A stretch of 64,000 bases of DNA, taken from NCBI GenBank assembly GCA_051652645.1, contig JBOFUP010000008.1:1-64000 (forward strand), written 5' to 3'. Position numbers and translations under genes: made by a program. Below, piece after piece: positions 51,123-59,984 of the stretch (position 1 is its first letter; every line of letters starts with the position of its first letter). The notes beneath the pieces were generated by a model. That model saw only the letters and a program-made list of their open reading frames with translations. It had not been told where the DNA came from and made no database searches. Source of the DNA: UBA7332 sp051652645 (GTDB lineage: Bacteria; Bacteroidota; Bacteroidia; Bacteroidales; UBA7332).

Positions 51123-54100
51123 TTACTTTATTGGTTGAATAGTAAACTCCAATCTCTTTTTTGATGGGTTTACTTGATATTGAGGCAGTACACCTGGTCC
51201 ACAAGTTGCAGTACCCACACCAGCTTGCTCAGAATCAAGGTGGATAGTTACTGTTGCTCTGTCCTCCAACTGATTTAGGTGTGTCGCATTCTCTAGGTTA
51301 TCATCTTGATAAGGTAGGGAGCTGAATTGGAACTTACCTTTTGAGGTAACTACTACCCCTTGTCCCGCTTCGTTTGTAAATCTAGACCAACGAACATCAG
51401 TTCTATTTCCACAAGCTTGAGGATTTACATAAGGCACGAACATATCCTGAGCGGTTGTCTTCCAAATAGCAATCTTACCATACTGCTTTCTATCCTCATA
51501 GGTTTCATCTTCTCCACGACCAAGATATTCAACACCGTTGTATTGGGCAGGCATATCGAATGTGATACCAAATCGAGCCATACGCTTAACTAGTGCTGTA
51601 TCTGGTTTAAGCTCAGCAACAACATTTAGCTTGCCAGTACGATCAATTTTGTATTCAATAGTACCAACAAATAGTTTCTGATCTTTTTGATTGATCATCT
51701 CGATGTTACTCAAAATTGAGATATCTGAACCTTTACGCTTAACATTAACCGATGTAGCACGTTGCTTAAGGTTGTTCATTCCTTGAGAAACCCATACTCT
51801 ACCATTCTCTCTATCACGGTTGTCATTGTCAGTCAATGGTCTGTAAAGACTCATCAATAGAGGGTTAGATATTAACTCATTGCCATTAGCAGAGAAAGAG
51901 ATAAGAGCACCACTTTCAGGAGATACCTCCATAGAGTATAATTTGTTCTCTACGCGATATGAGTTGATAGTGAAGTTACCACCGTTTTCAGAGTTGTGGC
52001 TTGGTGCAGTTACTCCAGATGCTTTGAATTCAAACTGGTTGTCCGCAATCACATAATCGAGATTGATGAATGGCTGCTCTGATCTGCGTCTCCACTCTAG
52101 GTTAAGATAATACTCACCTACACCTTTAAGCTGAGAAGCAGAAGGGATTTCTGGGGAGAATCTAACCGTTTGATGAGGAGCACAATCAATCACCTCAACC
52201 CCACTCTTAATAGTAGCCCCTTTGTCAGTAACAAAAGACCAAGTTAGTTCAAACTCATTAAGGTTTGTGAAGTCATACCAGTTTTTGATTTCAACTTGAG
52301 CTCTTTTGGAGTCGACAAGTGTGCTCTTAATATATTGGTATACCTTCTTAACCTCTTTGAGGTGTGGGTAAGGAACACGATCAGCATTTACAAGACCATT
52401 AGCACAGAAGTTACCGAAGCTAGGTATACCTTTTGGACCATAGTCACCACCGTATGACCAGAACCAACGACCATTCTCGTCAATCTCCTTGAAGCTTTGG
52501 TCAACCCAATCCCAAACGCATCCGCCTTGTGCCATAGGGTTTGCCTCGAATGTCTCCATGTAATCATTGAATCCACCACAGCTATTACCCATAGCATGAG
52601 AGTACTCACAAAGGATGAATGGGCGATAAGGAGCTGGATCTTGTGCAAGATATGCTTTGATCTCTCCGATACTACGGTACATACGACAGTAGATATCAGT
52701 GAAAGGTTCTTGCTGAGCACGCTCGTACTGTATTGGACGGTACTTCTCAACCTCTTTGAACCAAGTGTATACTCTCTCGAAGTTCACACCCATACCAGCT
52801 TCATTACCCATAGACCAAATCACGATAGATGGGTTGTTTTTAGCTCTGTGGTACATGCGTTGGTTACGAACAATGTGTTGTTGATACCATGATGTATCTT
52901 TTGCTAGAGTCTCTGGACCATAACCCATACCGTGCGACTCAACGTTTGCCTCATCAATCACGTATAGACCATAAATGTTACAAAGCTCATACCATCTTTT
53001 GTCATTAGGATAGTGAGAAGAGCGAACTGTATTAACATTGTGTTGTTTCATCAACTCAATGTCTCTGATCATTATCTCTTCAGAGACAGTGCGTCCAAGC
53101 TGAGTGTGTTCGTGACGGTTTACACCTTTAACGATGATTGGAACACCATTGATATGAAATCTACCGTCTTTAATCTCTGAGGTTCTGAATCCAACATGAG
53201 CACTAGTGATAGCTGTCTTGTTGTTGTTATCATATAACTCAACGATAAGGTCATATAGGTTTGGTTCTTCAGCACTCCAACGCTTCACATCCTTGATGCT
53301 TTTTGTAGAGAAAGCTACCTTACCTTCGGTTGCTGGTCTGCTCTCAGTGAAAACAACCTTTCCGTCGGCATCAATTAGCTTATAAGCAACACGGCTATCT
53401 TTTGATGCTTTACCTACAGTAACGTCAAGCTCGAAGATACCATCTTTGTAGTTCTCCTTCTCAAGAGTGGATACCACATTATAGTCGGCTATGTAACTCT
53501 TCGGTGTTGCGTAAAGATATACATCACGCTCTATGCCGCTTAATCTCCAGAAGTCTTGACACTCCATGTATGAACCAGCACTCCAGCGATAGCACTCTAC
53601 GGCTAAAGTGTTCTCTCCAGCTTTTAGCTTATCAGTAATGTCCCACTCGGCTGGAGTCTTTGAGTCTTGGTTGTAACCAAGAAGCTCCCCGTTTAGCCAT
53701 ACATAGTAGAAAGAGATTGCACCTTCAAAACATAGAACAACACGTTTGTCTCCCCATGCTTGAGGTATAGTGAAGTTTCTACGGTAAGAACCTACTTCGT
53801 TATGCTCATGAGGAACAAGAGGAGGCGTTGGCTTCTTCATGTCGAACATAGGAGAAACGAACTCATACTCTTCGTTCACATAAATAGCAGTTCCATATCC
53901 TTGTCTCTCCCAGTTACCTGGCACTTGAATCTCTGCCCAGTTCTTCACAGAGAAGTTAGGCTTGTAGAAATCAACTGGTCTGTTGTCAGGATTCTTGGTC
54001 CAAGCAAACTTCCACTTTCCGTTAAGCGAAAGGTAGCTTGAAGAGCTCTTGTATTCAGCCTTCAATGCTTGCGCCTCTGAATCGTAAGGCAGCACATATG

Positions 54101-54224
54101 TGTGTGGTTCAATCTTGTTGAGCCCCAGAGTGTATTGCGACTGCCACTCAGGTAGCTGCGCCGTAGCGCAGATTGACCCAAGTAGAGCTATCATTGATAG
54201 TTTAATTCTGCTTTTGTAGTTCAT
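51123..54224 (-). CDS. Glycoside hydrolase family 2 beta-galactosidase (LacZ-like)
   Basis: A 1033-aa five-domain GH2 enzyme with a Sec signal peptide (about 1-22), so it acts in the periplasm or beyond. Sugar-binding domain at about 60-240, Ig-like domain, TIM barrel at about 350-640 and C-terminal Bgal small-chain domain. The acid/base is E475 in SMGNEAGMG and the nucleophile E540 in ILCEYSHAMGNS, both matching E. coli LacZ. Other signatures are GVNRHEHTQLGR and SHYPND. It would release terminal beta-galactose exposed by GH16, sulfatase or GH20 action. 24 bp from the GH20 gene. Confidence 0.95.
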   Translation of the reverse strand: MNYKSRIKLSMIALLGSICATAQLPEWQSQYTLGLNKIEPHTYVLPYDSEAQALKAEYKSSSSYLSLNGKWKFAWTKNPDNRPVDFYKPNFSVKNWAEIQVPGNWERQGYGTAIYVNEEYEFVSPMFDMKKPTPPLVPHEHNEVGSYRRNFTIPQAWGDKRVVLCFEGAISFYYVWLNGELLGYNQDSKTPAEWDITDKLKAGENTLAVECYRWSAGSYMECQDFWRLSGIERDVYLYATPKSYIADYNVVSTLEKENYKDGIFELDVTVGKASKDSRVAYKLIDADGKVVFTESRPATEGKVAFSTKSIKDVKRWSAEEPNLYDLIVELYDNNNKTAITSAHVGFRTSEIKDGRFHINGVPIIVKGVNRHEHTQLGRTVSEEIMIRDIELMKQHNVNTVRSSHYPNDKRWYELCNIYGLYVIDEANVESHGMGYGPETLAKDTSWYQQHIVRNQRMYHRAKNNPSIVIWSMGNEAGMGVNFERVYTWFKEVEKYRPIQYERAQQEPFTDIYCRMYRSIGEIKAYLAQDPAPYRPFILCEYSHAMGNSCGGFNDYMETFEANPMAQGGCVWDWVDQSFKEIDENGRWFWSYGGDYGPKGIPSFGNFCANGLVNADRVPYPHLKEVKKVYQYIKSTLVDSKRAQVEIKNWYDFTNLNEFELTWSFVTDKGATIKSGVEVIDCAPHQTVRFSPEIPSASQLKGVGEYYLNLEWRRRSEQPFINLDYVIADNQFEFKASGVTAPSHNSENGGNFTINSYRVENKLYSMEVSPESGALISFSANGNELISNPLLMSLYRPLTDNDNRDRENGRVWVSQGMNNLKQRATSVNVKRKGSDISILSNIEMINQKDQKLFVGTIEYKIDRTGKLNVVAELKPDTALVKRMARFGITFDMPAQYNGVEYLGRGEDETYEDRKQYGKIAIWKTTAQDMFVPYVNPQACGNRTDVRWSRFTNEAGQGVVVTSKGKFQFSSLPYQDDNLENATHLNQLEDRATVTIHLDSEQAGVGTATCGPGVLPQYQVNPSKKRLEFTIQPIK

Positions 54225-54248
54225 AGTCTTATTAAGTGTTTTGTTTAT

Positions 54249-56543
54249 TTAGTAAATAAGCACTTCGTCAAAGGCCATTCTTGCAGGTGATCCTTCGCGG
54301 TTGTTCCCATCTGGACAAATACCAGGCTTCTCAAGCTCGACACTCATATATCTAGCCTTAATTGGAGAGAAGTCCGAGAGGGTTATTTGGTTTTTGATGA
54401 ATGAAAGAGGGAATCGTTCTGCTTCGCTATATTCAATCGTTTGAATCTCAGTAAAGCTCTCCCCATCTTCTGAAACAGATATCTTCACTGACTTAGGAAG
54501 GTTAGCACCCATTCCTGAGTTAATAACTCCGCTAAGTATAACCTTTGATATCTCTTTTGAAGCACCAAGGTCAATAGTGAATTTAGCGTCTTTATCATAG
54601 ATATCCACGTGGTCACCATCAGAGAAACGCTCAGAACCAATGATACCATTAGTTAGAAGCTCAAGGTTTGGTTGGTTACCAGTGATCTTCGCTCCTGTTG
54701 CAAGAGAGTGAAGTGGAGTAAGTCTTAATGGCTCACCTTTTCTAACTCCGTCTTTGAAAGCAGCAGCAATAACGAATGAACCTTCTGCTATTTCAACCGG
54801 GGAATCGTAAAGTTGAGAGCTAGCCGTTGGCATAGTACCATCAAGTGTATAACGAATCTCTACATCTGGTCTGATACAAGAGAATGATGCATTCACTGTG
54901 CCATTGTTAGCCTTCACCTCGTGGAAAAGATTATACATAGACTTAGCCCATGTTATATCTAAATGGTCATAGATATTTGCCATTCTATCCATGCGAGGAA
55001 GGAAACCATCCCAATCTTTTGGTTGAGAGCTCCAAGCTCTATCTGCTAAGGCTGTCAAACGAGGGAACACCATATAGCTTAGCTCTTGTGGAGACTTAAT
55101 GAATTCGCACCACATTGAAGCTTGTATACCTTTTACCTGAGATAGGTATTGTGGAGTAACACCGCTTACTTCTGGTTCGTAGTCATAGACATCCTTAAGG
55201 GTATTATTACCAAAGTATGTGAATGGCTCAAACCACTGAGGCCCTTGATAGCGGATAAGGTAAAGTACTGCAGCTGGTGTTAAGACAACATTGTGTCCTT
55301 TTTCAAGTGCCGGTAGTGCATGTTTGCCTTTACCTCTCCATGCAAATATAGTTGCTTTCTCTGGAATCTCACTTTCACAAAGCTCATCCCATCCCATAAG
55401 ACTTCTATCTTTACTCATAAGATAGTTGTTCATACGGCGAATGAAGTAGCTCTGTAGCTCCTCTTCATTAGGAATTGAGTTGTCCTTCATTCTCTTTTGA
55501 CAAAGAGGACACTTCTCCCAATTGTCTTTCCATGCTTCATCTCCACCAATATGAATATATTTTGATGGGAATAACTCACATACCTCATCAATTACATCTT
55601 CGAGGAAATCAAATACTTCATCCTTACCAGCACAGTATATTGCAGAGGCTCTCTTTCCACCAATACCAGGAAGTGTACCAAGGAAGTGATCAACTACAGG
55701 ACAAGCAAGCTCTGGATAAGCACCAAGGGCTGAGTTAATGTGAGCAGGCATCTCAATCTCTGGGATAACCTCTATGTGGCGTTCTGCTGCATAGGCAACA
55801 ATCTCCTTTACTTCCTCTTGTGTATAGTATCCTCCTGATGGCGTTGGTTCGCCTTGCATAGGATTCTTACGCATAGAGAATAGATCATGTCGATCTACTT
55901 TATATCCACCAACAGATGTTAGTCTAGGGTATTTCTTGATCTCTAATCTCCATCCATTATCATCAACTAAGTGCCAATGGAACTTATTGAGTTTGTGAAT
56001 AGCCATATAATCAAGAAGCTTCAGTAGCTCATCCTTTGGCAAAAAGTAACGAGATACATCAAGCATAAATCCTCTGTATTCGTACTTTGGCGAATCTTTG
56101 ATTGTAAGAGCTGGTATAGTACAATCAAGCTCTCTATTTGTTCTCGATGAGAAAATCTCTGTAGGTAAGAGCTGAAGAAGAGTTTGACTTGCATAATATA
56201 GTCCAGCATTCGTTGATGCTTCAACTAATATTTGGTTGTCATTGACCTCAAGAGTGTACGCTTCTGCTTGATTGCCCTCAACAAGGGTGAAGGTTATCGA
56301 GTTCTTTTTTTGCTGTTTTGTTGTCTCCTTTAACTCCAAGCCTGCAGCTTGATCTAATCTTGTAAGAAGAGGCTCTGCATCTTTAGAGGTAGCTCCTCCG
56401 TGGAATGAGATTGTAGTTTTGGCACTAATCTTGAATTCTCCCTCTCTCTCTACAAGAGTATCTGGTCTCGGCACAATTGAAACTTGTGCCGAGAGGATTG
56501 TAGAAATCATAAGGAGCATTAATATTAAGCTCTGTTTTTTCAT
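54249..56543 (-). CDS. Glycoside hydrolase family 20 beta-N-acetylhexosaminidase
   Basis: A 764-aa exported enzyme (signal 1-19). GH20b N-terminal domain at about 20-145; catalytic TIM barrel at about 150-500 with the diagnostic Asp-Glu pair D335-E336 in HIGGDEAWKD. HWHLVDDNGWRLEIK near 189-203 and PEIEMPAH near 261 are also typical. A Fn3-like CHB_HEX_C segment and a C-terminal F5/8-type (discoidin) carbohydrate-binding region ending MAFDEVLIY complete it. It removes non-reducing GlcNAc or GalNAc. 27 bp separate it from the sulfatase gene. Confidence 0.95.
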   Translation of the reverse strand: MKKQSLILMLLMISTILSAQVSIVPRPDTLVEREGEFKISAKTTISFHGGATSKDAEPLLTRLDQAAGLELKETTKQQKKNSITFTLVEGNQAEAYTLEVNDNQILVEASTNAGLYYASQTLLQLLPTEIFSSRTNRELDCTIPALTIKDSPKYEYRGFMLDVSRYFLPKDELLKLLDYMAIHKLNKFHWHLVDDNGWRLEIKKYPRLTSVGGYKVDRHDLFSMRKNPMQGEPTPSGGYYTQEEVKEIVAYAAERHIEVIPEIEMPAHINSALGAYPELACPVVDHFLGTLPGIGGKRASAIYCAGKDEVFDFLEDVIDEVCELFPSKYIHIGGDEAWKDNWEKCPLCQKRMKDNSIPNEEELQSYFIRRMNNYLMSKDRSLMGWDELCESEIPEKATIFAWRGKGKHALPALEKGHNVVLTPAAVLYLIRYQGPQWFEPFTYFGNNTLKDVYDYEPEVSGVTPQYLSQVKGIQASMWCEFIKSPQELSYMVFPRLTALADRAWSSQPKDWDGFLPRMDRMANIYDHLDITWAKSMYNLFHEVKANNGTVNASFSCIRPDVEIRYTLDGTMPTASSQLYDSPVEIAEGSFVIAAAFKDGVRKGEPLRLTPLHSLATGAKITGNQPNLELLTNGIIGSERFSDGDHVDIYDKDAKFTIDLGASKEISKVILSGVINSGMGANLPKSVKISVSEDGESFTEIQTIEYSEAERFPLSFIKNQITLSDFSPIKARYMSVELEKPGICPDGNNREGSPARMAFDEVLIY

Positions 56544-56570
56544 ACTTAAATGACTTATGGTTATGTCTGT

Positions 56571-58145
56571 TTAGTCTATAATAACTTGAAATCTGATAGA
56601 ATCGTCATACTGAACCTGAAGCTCTTTAAGTCTATTTTTTAGCTTTTGAGTAATCTCAGCATACTCAGGATTCCCATATAGATTTGTCATCTCCTTAGGA
56701 TCACTCTCTAGATCATATAGTTCCCACACGTGGATGTCATTGTAGAAGCGAATAAGCTTGTAACGATCTGTACGAACACCAAAGTGTCTGCGAACCATAT
56801 GCTCAGCAGGGAACTCTTGGAAGTGGTAGTATAGAGCGTCTCTGAACTCACCCTCTTGCTCGTCTTTAAGCAATGCAAGCATAGATTGTCCTTGCATCTC
56901 TTCAGGAATGTCAGCTCCAGCTATATCTAGGAAAGTAGGAGCATAGTCTATATTCTGTACAAGTTGATTAATATCTCCTCTCTTTTTAAGTCTCTCTGGA
57001 AGTCTCATTACGAGTGGAGTACTGAAAGACTCTTCATACATGAATCGTTTATCAAACCATCCATGCTCACCCATATAGAATCCTTGATCTGAGGTGTAGA
57101 CCACAAGAGTATTTTCAAGTAGCCCTTCGCTCTCAAGCCATTGCATCAATCTACCGATATTATCATCAACTGATTTAGCAGACTTTAGATAATCCTTGAT
57201 GTATCTCTGATATTTCCAAGCAGTAAGCTCCTTACCTTTAAGATTTCTTTTCTTGAAATCTCTAACGATAGGTCCGTAGTGAGCTTCGAATGCAGCACGC
57301 TGTGTTGAGTCCATTCGTCCATAAGCTCCTTCGCCCTCTGATGGATTGTACCAAGAAACAAGTCGGCTATATTCTGTACCTGTGTAGACTTTGTTGTCAT
57401 ACAAAAGGTCCATATCATGGTCACTCGAGATTCTCATCTCAGCCTTAGCAGCAGCTACTCTTCCACTATAATCATCCTCAAAGTTGTCTGGGAATTCAAA
57501 AGTGCGATCTTCAGCATACTCTAGATCTTGTATATTTGGCATCCAGTTTCTGTGAGGAGCTTTATGATGTACAAATATTGCAAATGGGCGGTCTTTATCT
57601 CTATTTTCCATCCATGCAATACTCTTGTCAGTCACAAGATCAGTCACATAACCCGGAGTGCGTATTGTGTCGTTCTCAGTAATAAAATCTGGCTGGAAAT
57701 ACTCACCTTGTCCGTGTAGTATATCCCAATGATCAAACCCTGTTGGTCTGCTCTCTAAGTGCCATTTACCAATAATAGCTGTTTGGTATCCAACTTTTTG
57801 AAGCTCTTTAGGCATAGTGGTTTGTGAACCATCAAAGAGATCTTCATTATTTATCTTGCCATTCTTATGGCTGTGTTTGCCTGTTAACATGCAGGCACGG
57901 CTAGGACCAGATATTGAGTTTGCAACGAAGCTTTGAGTAAATCGAACCCCCTCAGCGGCTAGTCTATCAATATTTGGCGTAGTAGCAATTTGACTACCAT
58001 AGCAGCTAATCATCTGCTGTGTATGGTCATCCGTCATAATATAAACTATATTCAACGGTTTTTCTTTCTTAGTTGAGGTTGAGCAGCTAGATAGTGCAAT
58101 CGATGAGATTGCAGGTAGTAGTAGTGAGTAAGGAGAAACTTTCAT
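56571..58145 (-). CDS. Ser-type S1 sulfatase, probable N-acetylglucosamine-6-sulfatase type
   Basis: A 524-aa lipoprotein sulfatase (lipobox LSSC, Cys 21). The modification motif is S79-G-P-S-R in SISGPSRACMLTGKH. Thus formylglycine would be made from Ser, needing an anaerobic radical SAM maturase (anSME) not encoded here. Metal ligands are D39/D40 in MTDDH and the pair in YTSDQGFYMGEHG. The end (HVWELYDLESDPKEMTNLY) is typical of the S1_11/GlcNAc-6-sulfatase-like group, but the subfamily needs a profile search. It follows susD after an intercistronic hairpin. Confidence 0.9.
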   Translation of the reverse strand: MKVSPYSLLLPAISSIALSSCSTSTKKEKPLNIVYIMTDDHTQQMISCYGSQIATTPNIDRLAAEGVRFTQSFVANSISGPSRACMLTGKHSHKNGKINNEDLFDGSQTTMPKELQKVGYQTAIIGKWHLESRPTGFDHWDILHGQGEYFQPDFITENDTIRTPGYVTDLVTDKSIAWMENRDKDRPFAIFVHHKAPHRNWMPNIQDLEYAEDRTFEFPDNFEDDYSGRVAAAKAEMRISSDHDMDLLYDNKVYTGTEYSRLVSWYNPSEGEGAYGRMDSTQRAAFEAHYGPIVRDFKKRNLKGKELTAWKYQRYIKDYLKSAKSVDDNIGRLMQWLESEGLLENTLVVYTSDQGFYMGEHGWFDKRFMYEESFSTPLVMRLPERLKKRGDINQLVQNIDYAPTFLDIAGADIPEEMQGQSMLALLKDEQEGEFRDALYYHFQEFPAEHMVRRHFGVRTDRYKLIRFYNDIHVWELYDLESDPKEMTNLYGNPEYAEITQKLKNRLKELQVQYDDSIRFQVIID

Positions 58146-58191
58146 ACAAAAGAGGTTGGCTTTTAATGAATATAGAATAGTTTATCATCAT

Positions 58192-58252
58192 AAACTCTCT
58201 TCACCTCCATGATTATAAAGGCATATAATCAAAATAGAGGTGAAGAGAGTTT
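58192..58252 (-). terminator. Intercistronic stem-loop between susD and the sulfatase gene
   Basis: AAACTCTCTTCACCTC (58192-58207) pairs exactly with 58237-58252, and an inner GATTATA/TATAATC stem (58211-58217, 58224-58230) extends it. It is placed 8 bp after the susD stop, so it may attenuate downstream enzyme genes or protect susCD mRNA. Confidence 0.7.
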
Positions 58253-58260
58253 TATTGATA

Positions 58261-59955
58261 TTAGTAACCGAAGTTTTGGTCACTGCTTGAAATAGCAGAG
58301 TTTGTATTTATCTCTTCTTGAGGAATAGGCATTAGCATATTCTTCTTTACTTGGTCAACTGGGAATAGTCTATCCCAGAAGTTAGCATTAGCTAAAGCTG
58401 GAGAGTGTTCTTTGGTTATAATGTGATTGTTATGACGCTCAATAACGTACTCTTTAAAGAACTCTTCACCGCGGCGACGCACATCCATAGTCGTGAAGCA
58501 CTCACCTACAAGTTCGAACTGACGCTCTCTGTAGATTAACAATCTCAATTCGTCTTGAGAAACTGATGCCTCTACATTGGCAGGATGAGTAGCTGCTGGA
58601 GTAACTGAGTTGCGAGCTCTTGAAAGAACTTGGTTAAGGTACTCTAGTGCTGTAGCCTGATTGCCCAACTCGTTCTCTACATCTGCCATCAAAAGTAGCA
58701 AGTCCGAGTAGCGATACAAGAACAAATGCTTGTTACTACGTTGTGCTTGAGCTTTTGAATCGTAAGTCTTTCTCAAGTAAGACCATCCTTCGTGGCTACC
58801 ACCTGAACTCATAAAACGAGTCTTCGCTGTCTGAGTCATCAAGAGTGTATCTGGGTTAGTACAATCAATCGTTGGATCATTATAAGCAATGATTGAGTCA
58901 AGAACCTCTTCACGTCCACTCTTAATAATGAAATAAGGATAAGAGTATTGAGTTTTGTTGTTCTTATCAACCCAAGTAGACATAAATGACTCCGTTACAC
59001 GAGGGTCAGTAGGGTGAGTACCTCTAAAGTAATCATAAAATGCTTTTGAGATTCTGTAACGTCCCCATGATATACCCTCTGTAGAGTTTTGTGGAGAGAA
59101 GATCCAACTTGTTCTGTTTCCCTGATCATCCTTAACTGAGATCTGAGACATATTAAGTTTAAAGATTGACTCTTTTGAATCTTGAACACCTTGTTCGAAG
59201 ATAGCACTAGGCTTAGATTCCAATTGGAAAGCACCGATTGCTTGGTCTCCATACTCTTTTGCCATAGCCCAATATTGCGAAGATGGTGTATTTTCTTCAC
59301 TACCCATCATCCAATAAAGCTTAGCAAGGAATGCATTTGCGGAAGACTTAGTAGGGATTGAACTATCCAATTCGCTATCATTAAGTCCCTCTGCTGCATC
59401 TTTCCAATCTTGAGCAACCTGAGCTAAAACCTCAGCCTTCGGTGTACGACCAACGTAGATATTCTCTGAAGTTGATGGTTCTGTTTTCAAAGGTACATCA
59501 CCATATGTGAAAGCAAGATTATAGTAACTCAATGCTCTGATGAACTTAGCCTGAGCTCCTGCATACTGCTTGAACTCTTCAGAAAGAGGACTCTCCTCTA
59601 GGTTGTAAAGGAAAAGGTTACAGTTTGATATAATAGTGTAGAATCCTCTCCAAGACATTAATGGAAGCTGATTGTTAGTCATAACGCTCATTGAAGCCAA
59701 CTCATCTTGAATAGAGTTGTTTGTTTGCCCCCAGAATAGACCTGAAGCACCTTCTTGTACTTCCCAATATGCCTGTCCGTAGGCGTCCCATCCAGTCAAG
59801 TAACCATAACATCCATTGAGAGCGAGCTGTGCGTCGCTCTCTCTTTGGAATAGGTTCTTGCCATACACTATATATTGAGGATCTTCAACCAACATATCGC
59901 TACAAGATGTTGAAAGGACCATCGAAAAAAGAAGTGATATATATATCTTTCTCAT
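58261..59955 (-). CDS. SusD/RagB-like nutrient-binding lipoprotein
   Basis: A 564-aa surface lipoprotein (lipobox LSTSC, Cys 19) with the SusD helical TPR fold: QLALNGCYGYL near 45, RALSYYNLAFTYGDVPL near 139, TPKAEVLAQVAQDWKDA near 172 and the C-terminal RERQFELVGECFTTMDVRR plus MPIPQEEINTN. It forms the lid of the SusC channel and binds glycan. The gene follows susC by 29 bp. Confidence 0.95.
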   Translation of the reverse strand: MRKIYISLLFSMVLSTSCSDMLVEDPQYIVYGKNLFQRESDAQLALNGCYGYLTGWDAYGQAYWEVQEGASGLFWGQTNNSIQDELASMSVMTNNQLPLMSWRGFYTIISNCNLFLYNLEESPLSEEFKQYAGAQAKFIRALSYYNLAFTYGDVPLKTEPSTSENIYVGRTPKAEVLAQVAQDWKDAAEGLNDSELDSSIPTKSSANAFLAKLYWMMGSEENTPSSQYWAMAKEYGDQAIGAFQLESKPSAIFEQGVQDSKESIFKLNMSQISVKDDQGNRTSWIFSPQNSTEGISWGRYRISKAFYDYFRGTHPTDPRVTESFMSTWVDKNNKTQYSYPYFIIKSGREEVLDSIIAYNDPTIDCTNPDTLLMTQTAKTRFMSSGGSHEGWSYLRKTYDSKAQAQRSNKHLFLYRYSDLLLLMADVENELGNQATALEYLNQVLSRARNSVTPAATHPANVEASVSQDELRLLIYRERQFELVGECFTTMDVRRRGEEFFKEYVIERHNNHIITKEHSPALANANFWDRLFPVDQVKKNMLMPIPQEEINTNSAISSSDQNFGY

Positions 59956-59984
59956 TGTTGCTTAAATTTACAGTAGGTAATAAA

